Notes: a model not told the origin generated them from the letters alone. A stretch of 64,000 nt of DNA from Streptomyces sp. NBC_01264 (GCF_026340675.1 NZ_JAPEOX010000004.1:248001-312000), one strand, 5' to 3'. Positions 13,995 to 22,864 are shown, numbered from the stretch's first letter. Numbers and translations: made by a program.

Positions 13995-14362
13995 GCCTGC
14001 TCCTTCGGGTGGTGGGGCGCCAGGGTGGCGTGAACGGTGCAGATCCGGCGTTCGCGGATGAGCCGGTGGGCGAGGACGGGGTGCCGGTGGTGGGCGCGGA
14101 CGAGATGCCGCTCGGTCTCCTCACGGCTCGTGCGCCACATCGTCGCGGGCAGCCACTCGCCGGCGTCGAATCCCTCGACGGTCCATCTCGTCTCGTCCGG
14201 CCGGGCCCTCGCGAGGACGTCGTCGTTCCCGCTCCGGTGCCGTCGGCCCGCCGCGTACGCGGCGCAGCTCAGGGTGATTGCGGCCAAGGCGGTCAGGAAG
14301 CAGCGGGCGGGGAGCTCCGGACGGTGGAGCAGGGCCGACAGCCCAACAGGAGGACGGTTCAC
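13991..14362 (-). CDS. Small single-span membrane protein
   Basis: 123 aa, GTG start with GGGGAGAG upstream. Residues about 20-38 (CFLTALAAITLSCAAYAAG) form one membrane segment. The rest is basic and soluble, with WTVEGFDAGEWLP and several histidines. It overlaps the HD-hydrolase start by four bases, so the two are coupled. The family is not recognised; anchoring or signalling with the HD protein is possible. Confidence 0.7.
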   Translation of the reverse strand: MNRPPVGLSALLHRPELPARCFLTALAAITLSCAAYAAGRRHRSGNDDVLARARPDETRWTVEGFDAGEWLPATMWRTSREETERHLVRAHHRHPVLAHRLIRERRICTVHATLAPHHPKEQA

Positions 14363-14416
14363 GAGAGGACTCTCCCCGGGGTCGGAGCGCCAGGAGGCGC
14401 CGGTGGGTGATGCGGG

Positions 14417-14908
14417 TCAGACGTCGTCGGGGTCGTCCGGGTAGGGCGGGATCGGAAGCCCTTTGGCCTGGGCGTCCAGTCGCTGCCGCAGATACCTGGT
14501 CGTGCGGGCGCACGAGGCGCGGACCTCGTCGATCTCGGTGCGCCGCTAGAGGAGTTCCTTGCTGAGGCGCCAGCCGGTCTTCGCCCACTCCTCGACGTCG
14601 CGTTCGAGGACTTCGGCGAACTCCCATCCGTCCGCGGCAGCCGATCCGTCCCGGGCCGGCCGCGCGAGGGCAGTCTCGAACCAGGGCCGCCACGTCTCGC
14701 AGGCCGCGCACGTCACCGTCGTGTCCCCCGGCAGCGCCTCCGGCGCGGCGCGCTGTTCACACAGGGCGTCGCCGTGCTGCCACTCCTCGAGGTGCGGCTG
14801 GAACGCGAGGACCGCCAGGTGCACGGTCTCCGGCCTGCCGGCCCCGTTGGGGCATGCGGCCGGCACCAGCCGGCGGGTACCGGATGCGCTGGCGGCCAGA
14901 GCAGTCAC
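14417..14908 (-). CDS. Hypothetical protein interrupted by an in-frame amber codon
   Basis: GTG 14908 overlaps the stop of the preceding ORF (GTGA). The frame runs 120 codons to a TAG at 14546-14548 (after WRLSKELL) and continues in the same frame for 42 more coding codons (RRTEIDEVRASCARTTRY, ending DDPDDV) to a TGA at 14417. The tail is helical, charged and of normal Streptomyces composition, so it looks like the true C-terminus. Two cysteine pairs sit in the first part (CAACETW). Either the amber codon is a recent nonsense change, a sequencing error, or the protein is made in two lengths. The family is unknown. The shorter product is 14546-14908. Confidence 0.55.
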
Positions 14909-15174
14909 GCCGGCCGCCCGATGGAGCGGATCGTTGCGTAGCGAGGCCGGTGTCCGCCGGCGGATGCCTGCGCCGGCGGGGCGCTGAGCCGGCTCGCGGC
15001 TGCCGCCTCGGCGTGACCGGGGCCCGGCATGCTGCCGCAGTTCCGCCGGCGGATGCTGCAGGCGGTCACCGCGGACGCGCAGGGGCGCCGGCGCCCGAAC
15101 TTCCAGCTGAGGAGCAGGGCTTCGCCGCGGCCGGCCGGGAGGGGCAGGCTCTGCTCCGGGGACACGGCGTTCAT
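14905..15174 (-). CDS. Small hypothetical protein in coupled operon
   Basis: 89 aa with ATG 15174 overlapping the upstream stop (ATGA) and its own TGA overlapping the next GTG. AAGGACC precedes the start. The product is basic, rich in Arg, Ala and Pro, with three cysteines and no recognisable fold. The double overlap is the main evidence that it is translated. Confidence 0.5.
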   Translation of the reverse strand: MNAVSPEQSLPLPAGRGEALLLSWKFGRRRPCASAVTACSIRRRNCGSMPGPGHAEAAAASRLSAPPAQASAGGHRPRYATIRSIGRPA

Positions 15175-16004
15175 GCCTGGTCCTTCTCGCCGACGGTCGG
15201 CGCGGTGTCGACGCCGGCGTGACGCAGCCCCTTGCCGAGCATGGTGACGACCAGGTCGTCTTCGCGGCCGGCAGCCGCCTCCTTGCGGTACACCGTGCGG
15301 GTACGGACCAGCCGGTGGCCGGCGAGGCTGTCGAGCGCGACGGCCAGGGCCGAGTCGGCCGGCTGCGCGCGCAGCCGCACCTGGCTGGCGCCCATCGTGC
15401 CCTCGACCGCCTCCGTGGCGAGCTGGTGGTGCTCGGTACCGGAGGGGACCTCGGCAGAGGCCGCGGCCGAGGCCAGGACCTCCAGGAGGGCGCGCTCGAT
15501 GTCGGTGAGGGGGATCTCGGTGCGGCGCCGGCCGCGGGTGCTGTTGTGCTCGGTCGCGGCGTAGCGACGCAGGCCCTCGGCGAGGAAGATCGGCCCGGAG
15601 GCCAGGGTCTGGACGTGGTGCGGTTCCAGTTCGCGCTCCAGCTGGGAGACCCGGGCCGGGGAGACCTTGATGATCTCGGCGGCCTCGGCGACGCCGGCGA
15701 GTTCGGGCACCACGGGCTCGGCCAGCTGGCGGTCGAACTCCTCCTCGGTGAGCACGGCGAACCCGATGACGGCGTTGGGGTAGATCTTGTGCTTCATGGC
15801 CGCGGCCTGGGCGTACTCGACGCCGCGGATGCCGGCGTCGACGGCGCTGGGGGACTCGATGAACAGACGGACGGACAGATTGCCGTTGGGGGCCGTGCCG
15901 GCGCTTCCGCCGTACTCGAGCAGGTCCTCGTAGATCGCGCTGAAGACCTGGAGCGGGGTGTCGGGGGCGTCGAACTCCACGTACACGTTGAACTGCTGGG
16001 TCAT
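15171..16004 (-). CDS. Hypothetical protein with helix-turn-helix segment
   Basis: 277 aa, ATG with GAGGAA upstream. The first 100 residues (MTQQFNVYVEFDAPDTP, then LRLFIES-like strands) suggest an alpha-beta domain. Residues about 105-130 (AGVAEAAEIIKVSPARVSQL) have the spacing of a helix-turn-helix, close to MerR/AlpA-type first helices. The C-terminal 130 residues contain TDIERALLEVLASAAA and LRAQPADSALAVALDSLAGH, probably a second helical unit. It heads the leftward operon that ends in the HD hydrolase and may be its regulator, but this is inference. Confidence 0.75.
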   Translation of the reverse strand: MTQQFNVYVEFDAPDTPLQVFSAIYEDLLEYGGSAGTAPNGNLSVRLFIESPSAVDAGIRGVEYAQAAAMKHKIYPNAVIGFAVLTEEEFDRQLAEPVVPELAGVAEAAEIIKVSPARVSQLERELEPHHVQTLASGPIFLAEGLRRYAATEHNSTRGRRRTEIPLTDIERALLEVLASAAASAEVPSGTEHHQLATEAVEGTMGASQVRLRAQPADSALAVALDSLAGHRLVRTRTVYRKEAAAGREDDLVVTMLGKGLRHAGVDTAPTVGEKDQA

Positions 16005-16086
16005 GGGTTCCTCTTCATCTGCTTTTCGTGTGTGGTGACGGCGCGGCGGCCGGGCGCCGGGGTTTCCCCCGGCGCCGCGCGGCCGG

Positions 16087-16326
16087 TCAGGCAGGGACGA
16101 ACCCGGCCCGCTTCAGTTCGGCTATCGAGTTCTTCATCCCCCGGTACTCGCTCGGGGTGCTGGGAAGCACGGTGACGAACGTCCAGCGGATCTCCTTCTC
16201 CCCGTTTTCGGTCTCTTCCTCCTTGGGAGCGAACACCTGGTAGTGGTGCTTCTTCGTCACCTTGAGCCGGAAGCCCTGGCCTTCGAGCCGCTTGCGCAGC
16301 TGCTTCATGTCCTTCGTGGTTGCCAT
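16087..16326 (-). CDS. HicA-like small protein
   Basis: 79 aa, basic, with MKQLRKRLEGQGF followed by TKKHHYQVFAP and TFVTVLPSTPSEYRG. This matches the alpha-beta-beta-beta-alpha order of HicA-type mRNA interferase or dsRBD-like folds, including the exposed histidine (in KKHHY) that serves as the catalytic residue in HicA. No HicB partner is adjacent, so toxin function is uncertain. ATG 16326 is preferred over GTG 16341, which would add a rare TTA codon; GGGGAG sits just upstream. It lies behind an AT-rich promoter sharing TAAAACTTGAC with the cassettes further right. Confidence 0.6.
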   Translation of the reverse strand: MATTKDMKQLRKRLEGQGFRLKVTKKHHYQVFAPKEEETENGEKEIRWTFVTVLPSTPSEYRGMKNSIAELKRAGFVPA

Positions 16327-16356
16327 GTTCTCCCCTAACACTTAACGCCGTCAAGA

Positions 16357-16395
16357 AATATGATCTCACACAAATCTAAACAACGTCAAGTTTTA
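16357..16395 (-). promoter_or_regulatory. AT-rich promoter region related to the cassette (C1)
   Basis: Read leftward, TAAAACTTGACG is followed by an AT-rich stretch to CATATT. Only the TAAAACTTGAC half matches the cassette seen further right; the TAAATTAGTGA half is absent. It probably drives the HicA-like gene. Confidence 0.4.
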
Positions 16396-16780
16396 TAGAA
16401 AAACTCGGTGGGGTGGGTGTGCCAGCGCGTCAACGTGGCGGTCCGAGGCCCCGCGACACGGCCGCAACGGGGCCCGGCACCCCTCCCTACGCGTCGGTGA
16501 CCGAGCGCCCCGGAGATGTCTGCGCCGTAACCCACCGCGGCCAAGACCGATCGGCTCCCCGTACGCGCCGCCGGCCACCGCCCCACAACCCGCGGGCACG
16601 GACCGGCGTGAACCGCACTGCTACCGTGTCCCCGAAGGGCCGGACACGCGGCCTGGCAGAGCCTTACGCCACCCGGCACGGCAAGGCGATCACCGAAGCG
16701 GGCCGAGTCCGTCAGTCGTACCGCTTCCCCATGACTTCACCCTTCGACGCCGAGCCGGGCGGCGTACGAAAGGGACCCTG
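16396..16780. other. Gene-poor interval before the ParA-like gene
   Basis: An open frame at 16413-16781 ends on the ParA-like ATG but has a basic, low-complexity product and no ribosome site, so it is not called. No repeat or clear promoter is seen. Confidence 0.4.
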
Positions 16781-18265
16781 ATGTCCGCACCCCACGCGAC
16801 CCGCCGCGCCCGGCTGCGCTCCCAACTCACCGGCGAGACCGTCCAGCAGGCCCACACCGACCTGACCGGCGCCGACGGCGTACCCGATGCGGACCACCCC
16901 GAACAGGTCGCCCTCGAAGCCGCCGTCCTGGGCGAGCTCAACGAGACCTTCGCCCGGGAGCACCGTCCCGCCGACGCCCACCTCTACGGCCTGACCCGCG
17001 TCCAGCCACGGCGCGACGGCCTGACCCTCCACCTGAGGGACGACGGCGTGTGGGAGGACATCCTCGACCTCCTGCTCCCCGAACCCGACCCCGGCGTGGA
17101 CACGGACGACGCCGGCGCGGTGCCCCTCGCCGGGATCCCCGGCCTGCGCTGCCGCGCACTGCCCAAGGCCCGGCTTGAGCTCTATCGGCCGGGCACGACC
17201 GCCACCGTCACCCTGCAACTGCCCAAGGACGCGGCGGCGGCCGCGAAGCAGTGGATCGCCGAACTCCCGGCCGCGGGTGACCCGATGCGCAACGCCGCGG
17301 ACTGGACGGACAGCGAACGCGCCGCCCTTCCCGCATACCAGCGCTGGGCCGGAGACCCTGGACCGCGCAGCCGCATCCTGCGCCGCATGTTCGCCTTCCG
17401 GGGCCTGCCCAAGGTGGCCCTGATCGACGTGCACGGCCAGGTCCCCACCGACGCCGATCTGCAGCAACTGCTGGCCGCCCGCAACCGCCCTCTCGCCCCC
17501 ACCTCCTCACCGCACGCCGGCACCCCCCGGCGCCTGCCAGCTCCGGCCGGACGGCCGCTGATCATCACGGTCACCAGCGGCCACCTCCACGGGCAGGGGG
17601 CCGGAGGACTGGGGCGCACCACCGTCGCCGCGGAACTCGCCCGCGCGACCGCCGGGGCCGGGCGGCGCCGCGTCCTCCTGGTCGACTCCGACCCGAACGG
17701 GCACGCCCACCTCCAGGGCACTCCGCCGCCCGGGCTGAGTGTCGAGCGGCCCGGCGCCCTGGACCCAGACTACGTTCGGCAGCTGGCCGCCGCGGACCGC
17801 CACGACATCGTCATCCTCGACACCCAGCCTGCGGACCAGACCCGCGCAGCAGAGCTCGCCGACTACTGGCTCGGCGTCGCACCGCTGTGGCAGCAGCCCT
17901 CACGAAACGGCTGGTTCCTGGTCGAGGAGACCCTCGGCGCCGACGGGCGCCGGCTCCCGGACGCCTGGGACGAGAACTGGCTCACGACCATGCGCGCCCA
18001 CCGCTGGGACGTCCGTTGGCGCGTGGCCCCACGGGACTTCGACGGCATGTTCGCCCCCTTCCCCGCCCAGGACTGCGCCGGGATCCTCCTCCTCGGCGAG
18101 CGCGAACACCCCGGCACCCGCGCCGCCGACTACCTCCAGGACCTGACGACCGATCTGCCCCTGCTGCCCAACGCCATCCCCTACGCGGACCGCACGCCGG
18201 ACGGACCTGCCCTCCCGGCGGAGGCCGCGGCGTACGAGAGCACCGCACGCATCCTCTTCGGCTGA
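16781..18265 (+). CDS. ParA/MinD-like P-loop ATPase with atypical Walker A
   Basis: 494 aa. The first 250 residues are an unrecognised helical domain. From about residue 258 a ParA/CobQ-type fold appears: GQGAGGLGRTTVAAELARA at the P-loop, VLLVDSDPNGHAHL for switch I and IVILDTQPADQT for Walker B. The P-loop lysine of GKTT is an arginine (GRTT), and the deviant first lysine (KGG) is also absent. ParA proteins move plasmids or proteins using ATP; with these changes hydrolysis may be reduced or lost. No ParB-like gene or obvious parS is adjacent. A helper role in partition or in a multi-gene system with the next protein is inference. Confidence 0.8.
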   Translation: MSAPHATRRARLRSQLTGETVQQAHTDLTGADGVPDADHPEQVALEAAVLGELNETFAREHRPADAHLYGLTRVQPRRDGLTLHLRDDGVWEDILDLLLPEPDPGVDTDDAGAVPLAGIPGLRCRALPKARLELYRPGTTATVTLQLPKDAAAAAKQWIAELPAAGDPMRNAADWTDSERAALPAYQRWAGDPGPRSRILRRMFAFRGLPKVALIDVHGQVPTDADLQQLLAARNRPLAPTSSPHAGTPRRLPAPAGRPLIITVTSGHLHGQGAGGLGRTTVAAELARATAGAGRRRVLLVDSDPNGHAHLQGTPPPGLSVERPGALDPDYVRQLAAADRHDIVILDTQPADQTRAAELADYWLGVAPLWQQPSRNGWFLVEETLGADGRRLPDAWDENWLTTMRAHRWDVRWRVAPRDFDGMFAPFPAQDCAGILLLGEREHPGTRAADYLQDLTTDLPLLPNAIPYADRTPDGPALPAEAAAYESTARILFG

Positions 18266-18270
18266 CCGCC

Positions 18271-18305
18271 GAGCGGGGAGGGGGACACGACGCCCCTCCC
18301 CGCTC
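18271..18305 (+). terminator. 13-bp GC hairpin terminator
   Basis: GAGCGGGGAGGGG and CCCCTCCCCGCTC pair perfectly around a nine-base loop, six bases after the ParA-like stop. There is no T-run. Confidence 0.7.
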
Positions 18306-18358
18306 CCTCCAGGCCGAACACCGGATGCGCGCTCCGCGCCGCTGCTAGCGTTCCGGCC

Positions 18359-19102
18359 GTGACTTCCGCGCGCATATCCGGGCCCCTCGTGCCCGAACTG
18401 ATCCGCACACTTCCCACGCCCGAGCTCGGGTTGCACCTGCTCGCCTCCCTGGCTGGCGAGGCGAACATCAGCTCCAACAACGTCCTCCGCGGCTTCCAGA
18501 GCTCCTTCGGAGGTGGGTACGGCGGCAACCCGGCGGAGCCCGATCTCGACCGGCTCCTGCAACGGATCGCCGACGCGTGGGCGTGGCTCGTGTCCAAGGG
18601 CCTGATCGGACCGAATCCGACCCAGGACCAGAACTGGAGCAGGGTCACCACCGAAGGCCGCGCCCTGGCCCAGGACCCGGCCGCCCTCCTGAAACTGCAC
18701 GGCGCCGAGCGCTTGGCCGGCCCCTTGGACGAGGCGCTCACCAGGGCCCGCACATACTTCAACCTCGGGGACTACGAAACCGCGTGCTTCGCCGCGATGA
18801 AGGCCGTCGAGGTGGCCGTACGTGACGCCGCGGGCCTGGCGAACGGGCTCACGGGCACGGCGCTGATGCAGCAGGCCTTCCAGCCCGAGAAGGGACCGCT
18901 GACCGACACCGAGAGCGAGCGTGGCGAGCAGGTCGGCATGATGAGCTTCTTCGCCGGCGCGTTCGGGGCCTTCCGCAACCCGGTGGGCCACCGCACGGTG
19001 CACTTCGACGACCCGATGGAAGCGGCCGAGATCATCCAGACCGCCGACCTCATGCTGCGCATCGTGCGCCGCGCCCAGAAGCGGGGCGACGCCGGCGCGT
19101 AG
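18359..19102 (+). CDS. TIGR02391 (Ymh)-type protein, HEPN-like
   Basis: 247 aa starting at GTG 18359. The C-terminal half fits the TIGR02391/Hypoth_Ymh family: YETACFAAMKAVEVAVRDAA, then LMQQAFQPEKGPL, then FAGAFGAFRNPVGHRTV. The R-N-P-x-G-H segment resembles the R-x4-6-H motif of HEPN ribonucleases, which often act in phage defence or toxin systems. The first 110 residues (LASLAGEANISSNNVLRGF) look helical and could sense a partner. It stands alone between two terminators. RNase activity is family-level inference, not shown here. Confidence 0.8.
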   Translation: MTSARISGPLVPELIRTLPTPELGLHLLASLAGEANISSNNVLRGFQSSFGGGYGGNPAEPDLDRLLQRIADAWAWLVSKGLIGPNPTQDQNWSRVTTEGRALAQDPAALLKLHGAERLAGPLDEALTRARTYFNLGDYETACFAAMKAVEVAVRDAAGLANGLTGTALMQQAFQPEKGPLTDTESERGEQVGMMSFFAGAFGAFRNPVGHRTVHFDDPMEAAEIIQTADLMLRIVRRAQKRGDAGA

Positions 19103-19110
19103 CGCAGGAC

Positions 19111-19157
19111 AACGCGAAGGCGGGCGGCTCCCTCAGGGAGCCGCCCGCCTTCGCGTT
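19111..19157. terminator. Strong bidirectional terminator
   Basis: Two 23-base arms (AACGCGAAGGCGGGCGGCTC plus CCT, and its exact complement) meet almost without a loop. It lies in the gap between the convergent TIGR02391 gene and ligA and should stop transcription from both sides. Confidence 0.9.
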
Positions 19158-19161
19158 GATG

Positions 19162-21204
19162 TCAGTTCAGGTACTCCTGGACGAGGTCGGCGAACTCCTG
19201 CTCGGTGAGGACCCTGATCCCCAGCTCCTCGGCCTTGGCCAGCTTGCTCCCCGCGTTCGCGCCCGCGACGAGGATCGAGGTCTTCTTCGACACGCTGCCC
19301 GAGGGCGAGCCGCCTGCCGCCTTGATCAGATCGTTCATCTCGTTGCGGTTGCGCCCGGCCAGCGCTCCGCTCATGCCGCCGGTGACGACGATCGCCATCT
19401 CGGTCAGCGGACCACCGGCGGGGACGGCCGAGACGGGCTCGGTCAGGTTCACCCCGGCGGCTGCCAGCTTGTCGATGACCCCACCCATGGCGGCGATGTG
19501 CGCTGCGATCTTCGGAGCGTTCGCGCCCGGCAGCTTCGGAACCGCTGCCAGAGCCTCGGCGTCCGCGTTGCGGATCGCGTCCATCGTGCCGAAGTGCGCC
19601 GCAATCTCCTTGGACAGGGTGCGGCCCGTACGGATGATGCCCAGCGAGCAGAAGACCCGGTTCAGCGGCTTCTGCTTGGCCTGGGCGATCTGCTCCAGCA
19701 GCGTGTCGGCGCGCTTCTCGCTGCGGGCTGCCTCGGTCAGCTGCTCCCGGGTCAGGGTGAACAGATCGGCGACGTCCGTGACCGCCCCGCTCTCCACGAG
19801 CGCGTCGATGAACGTGCGGCCGAGCCCCTCGATGTCGAGCTGGTCGCGGCCCACGGCGTACCGCAGCGCGGCGTCCAGTCCGCACCCGCCGCCCGCACCG
19901 CCCGCGCACTCCCACCGCCCGCCCGTCGTGTCGATCTCCCCGCCGCACTTCGGGCAGGCCGCGGGGAAGACGATGGGCGTCTCCTGACCCGTGCGGAGCG
20001 CCACCACCGGGGCCTCCACACGAGGAATCACATCCCCAGCCTTCCAGACCATGACGGTGTCCGAGATCATGAGACCGCTCTTCTCGATGAACGAGGGGTT
20101 GTGGAGGGTCGCATACCGCACCACGCTGCCGTCCACCTCGACCGGCTCCAGCACGGCCCGCGGGGCGATGATGCCGGTGCGCCCCACATTCCACTCCACC
20201 CCGATCAGCTTCGTCTGCGCCTCGACCGCCGCCAGCTTGTAGGCCGTGGCCCAGTGGGGGTGCCTCGTGGCGAAACCAGCGGTCTGCTGCTCGGCGAAGG
20301 CGTTGGCCTTGATGACCACGCCGTCGATCCCGAAGGGCAGACCCGGGCGCAGGGACGCGATCTCCTCGACACGGGCCTGAGCCTGAGCCAGCGTCGGGTA
20401 CACCCGCAGCCCGACCTCGCTCGCGGCGGTCGTCTGCACGCCCAGTCCGGCGACCTGCGCCATTACGGCCTCGTGGGTGTCCCCCGACAGGAAGCTGCCA
20501 CCGTCGAGGTTCACCGCGCCGTAGCCGAAGAACGTCGTCTCGATGCGGTAGGAGCGTGACTTCGCCCCGCGCAGGGTGCCCGCGGTGCCGTTGCGGGGGT
20601 TGGAGAACACCTTGGAGCCGTGGGACTGGCGCAGCGCGTTGGCCTCCTCGAACTGGGCCGTGGTCAGCAGAACTTCGCCGCGGACCTCCACGGTGACGTT
20701 CCCGGGCAGGCGCTCCGGCAGGCCGACGATGCTGCCGATGGCGGCGGAGAGGTCCTCACCGTGCGCGCCGTCGCCGCGACCGACCAGCTGGACCAGGCGG
20801 CCGTCGCGGTAGCGGGCCGCGACGGCCGCGCCGTCGAGCTTCGGCTCCACCGCGTATCCCCCGGTGACGGCTCCGGACAGCCGTCGGGCGAGAGAGGCGT
20901 CCCACTTCGCCAGTTCCTCGGCGTTGAAGACGTTGCTCAGCGACAGCATCGGGACGGTGTGCGGGACGTCGCCCTGCGGGGCCGCGCCCCCGGCGACCTT
21001 GCCGGTCGGGGAGTCGGCGCGAACGTGGTCGGGGTGCTGGCGCTCGTACTCGGCGATCTGGCCGGCCAGCCGGTCGTACGAGGCGTCGTCCAGCGTGGTG
21101 TCCCCGTCGTCGTAGTACGCGGCGGCGGCAGCGAGCGCGGTGTCCACGGCGGACTCGTACGCGGCGCGGTCGACGAGGGAAACGGCAGGTGCGGCAGTGG
21201 TCAT
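19162..21204 (-). CDS. ligA: NAD-dependent DNA ligase
   Basis: 680 aa, full length for LigA. Domains in order: NAD-binding Ia (Tyr/Asp-rich, YYDDGDTTLDDASYD), adenylation domain with the AMP-accepting lysine in VEPKLDGAAVAARY, OB fold, four-cysteine zinc finger (CPKCGG ... WECAG ... CGL), helix-hairpin-helix repeats and a C-terminal BRCT domain (IVVTGGMSGALAGRNRNEM). It seals nicks using NAD+. ATG 21204 is chosen (AAGGATC upstream); 29 extra codons to 21291 lack a ribosome site. It is the last gene of the operon that begins with DUF932. Chromosomes already carry one ligA, so an accessory copy hints at a replicon with its own DNA metabolism, as in large phages. Confidence 0.97.
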   Translation of the reverse strand: MTTAAPAVSLVDRAAYESAVDTALAAAAAYYDDGDTTLDDASYDRLAGQIAEYERQHPDHVRADSPTGKVAGGAAPQGDVPHTVPMLSLSNVFNAEELAKWDASLARRLSGAVTGGYAVEPKLDGAAVAARYRDGRLVQLVGRGDGAHGEDLSAAIGSIVGLPERLPGNVTVEVRGEVLLTTAQFEEANALRQSHGSKVFSNPRNGTAGTLRGAKSRSYRIETTFFGYGAVNLDGGSFLSGDTHEAVMAQVAGLGVQTTAASEVGLRVYPTLAQAQARVEEIASLRPGLPFGIDGVVIKANAFAEQQTAGFATRHPHWATAYKLAAVEAQTKLIGVEWNVGRTGIIAPRAVLEPVEVDGSVVRYATLHNPSFIEKSGLMISDTVMVWKAGDVIPRVEAPVVALRTGQETPIVFPAACPKCGGEIDTTGGRWECAGGAGGGCGLDAALRYAVGRDQLDIEGLGRTFIDALVESGAVTDVADLFTLTREQLTEAARSEKRADTLLEQIAQAKQKPLNRVFCSLGIIRTGRTLSKEIAAHFGTMDAIRNADAEALAAVPKLPGANAPKIAAHIAAMGGVIDKLAAAGVNLTEPVSAVPAGGPLTEMAIVVTGGMSGALAGRNRNEMNDLIKAAGGSPSGSVSKKTSILVAGANAGSKLAKAEELGIRVLTEQEFADLVQEYLN

Positions 21205-21269
21205 GCGCTGATCCTTACGTAGGGGTCTGACATCGCCGACTTCGTCGGCTGGGCGGGCGGTGGTGCAGG

Positions 21270-21623
21270 TCAGGGGGTGCGGACCGGGCACAGCGCGTGG
21301 GGGTCGAGGATCACTTCGCCGTGCTCAAGGAACCGTTCGAGGTCGGGGGACTGGGTGGCGAGCCCGCCGAGGCCCTGGCCGCGAAGGACATCGGTGCCGA
21401 TCGCGTAGTGGGGGCGCACGACCAGTTCGCCGACGAGGAACTGGTGGGTGCGCTCGCTGCCGTACCGCAGCGGGTGCGTGCCCTGCGGGATGCGGCTGGA
21501 GCCGACGAACGACACCACACCCGCGCCGTGGTTCTGGACGTACATCCACGCGGGGACGTGAAGGACGGCCGGGTCGAGCAGCAGGCCGGCCAGGGCGGCC
21601 TCGGTGGGGCGGTGGCTGGTCAA
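21270..21623 (-). CDS. Hypothetical protein with TTG start
   Basis: 117 aa. TTG 21623 is preferred because AAGGAG lies seven bases upstream and no ATG/GTG fits. The product begins MTSHRPTEAALAGLLLDPAV and contains VPAWMYVQNHGAGVVSFVG and HQFLVGELVVRPHY, suggesting a compact mainly beta fold. The family is unknown. It lies between the 169-aa gene and ligA in the same leftward operon. Confidence 0.65.
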   Translation of the reverse strand: MTSHRPTEAALAGLLLDPAVLHVPAWMYVQNHGAGVVSFVGSSRIPQGTHPLRYGSERTHQFLVGELVVRPHYAIGTDVLRGQGLGGLATQSPDLERFLEHGEVILDPHALCPVRTP

Positions 21624-21693
21624 GACGATTCTCCTTGCGGCAGGGGGCGGCCGGAGGGACGCGGCACACGGTGGGGTGCGCGGCCCGGCGACG

Positions 21694-22203
21694 TCAGTGC
21701 TCTCCGCAACCCGCGGGAACGGGGGACAGCAGGGGCAGGACGGTGAGCCGGTGCGCGTCGGCGCGGCCCCGCGCGTACAGCTGCGCGAGCCCGTCCGGCA
21801 CCGCCGTACCCGCTGCACCGAAGGCCTGCACCGCGCCCAGGGCGTACGCGCTCTGGCCTGCGGTGTGCGGGGTGTCGGCGCTCCATTCGTCCCAGGGCCA
21901 CATGGCGCCGATCGCGTAGCGGCCGTGGGCGTCGGGGGCGACCGTGTTGCTGCCGCCGTCCCCGTCATGGGCTGCGCTCCAGGTGAAGCGGAGGATCTCG
22001 CCTTCCCATGAGGCGGTGAGCGCGCAGGCGTCGGAGTGGAGGTCGTCGACGATGCGCTGGGCGGTGGCCCGCGTGAACAGTGGGGCGGCGTACGGGTCCA
22101 GGTCACCGGCCGGCAGGAGACCGATGTACGGGCCGTGGCCGGAGGCCTCGGGGGCCAGCAGGCGAAGCGTCAGGGTGGGGGACGCGGAGGCCAGGGAAAG
22201 CAC
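21694..22203 (-). CDS. Hypothetical protein
   Basis: 169 aa, GTG start, GGAACC about eleven bases upstream. The sequence begins MLSLASASPTLTLRLLAPEA and has IVDDLHSDACALTASWEGE, HDGDGGSNTVAPDAHGRYAI and a WPWDEW motif, with mixed strands and helices and no membrane segment. The family is not recognised. It is a middle gene of the DUF932-ligA operon. Confidence 0.65.
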   Translation of the reverse strand: MLSLASASPTLTLRLLAPEASGHGPYIGLLPAGDLDPYAAPLFTRATAQRIVDDLHSDACALTASWEGEILRFTWSAAHDGDGGSNTVAPDAHGRYAIGAMWPWDEWSADTPHTAGQSAYALGAVQAFGAAGTAVPDGLAQLYARGRADAHRLTVLPLLSPVPAGCGEH

Positions 22204-22277
22204 GGAGGTGCGGTTCCTTTCGTGGGGGAGCGGGTGCCGGTGCGGCGCGCGGGACGGGCGCGCGCCGCACCGCTTGG

Positions 22278-22721
22278 TCACGCGACGGCGGAGAACGCGC
22301 TGCGGATGGTCTGGATCTGCTTCTCGGCCGCCTTGGCGCGCGGCTTCCACTCCGCGAGTTCCTTCGTCGCCTTCTGGAGTTCGCGCACGGCGACGTCGCG
22401 CTGCGACCGGTACGTCTCCGCCTGCTGCGCGCGGCCGATCAGCTCGCTGACGCTCAGGTCGGACACGTTCACCGGGGACGCGGAGGAGGTCTTCTTGTCC
22501 TTGCGCTTGTGGACCTTCAGGTGCGGCCAGACCCCGCTGGCGCTGTCGCGGGTGAACTCGCAGCCCTGCCAGATGCAGGCGAACACCTCGCTGTTGTCCT
22601 CCAGCAGAACCTTGATGACCTCTTCGTAGTACCGGCGGTCGGTGGGCTTGCTGCGCGGGGTCTCGGCGTACTCCCACGCGATGACCTTGAGGCCGTTGAT
22701 GGTGTCCTTCGTGGCGTTCAC
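22278..22721 (-). CDS. Hypothetical protein with C-terminal coiled coil
   Basis: 147 aa, GTG 22721 with GGAAGGAAAG upstream. The N-terminal half (MNATKDTINGLKVIAWEYAE, FACIWQGCEFTRDSASGVWP) contains two cysteines and HLKVHKRKDKK. The last 60 residues (ELIGRAQQAETYRSQRDVAV and onward) are heptad-like and should form a coiled coil. The Cys/His pattern C-x4-C-x11-H-x3-H resembles a C2H2-type zinc finger, which is seen in some actinophage proteins. Function unknown. Confidence 0.7.
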   Translation of the reverse strand: MNATKDTINGLKVIAWEYAETPRSKPTDRRYYEEVIKVLLEDNSEVFACIWQGCEFTRDSASGVWPHLKVHKRKDKKTSSASPVNVSDLSVSELIGRAQQAETYRSQRDVAVRELQKATKELAEWKPRAKAAEKQIQTIRSAFSAVA

Positions 22722-22864
22722 AGGGCTTTCCTTCCGTGCCGGGGAGGCGTTCGGGGTCCGGCTGAGGCCGGTGTGGGTGGTGCCCGGCCCGTCCGTGTGA
22801 GCAGGCGGGCCGGGCGGGGAGGCCGGGCGGCACCGGGGACGGGTCCGGTGCCGCCCCGGCGGGG

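Noticed and set aside
16413..16781. Open frame ending on the ParA-like start codon
   Set aside because: Basic, low-complexity product without a ribosome site; the TGATG overlap alone is weak evidence.
19156..20559. Long plus-strand open frame opposite ligA
   Set aside because: Antisense to a clear LigA; no ribosome site, composition of a shadow frame.
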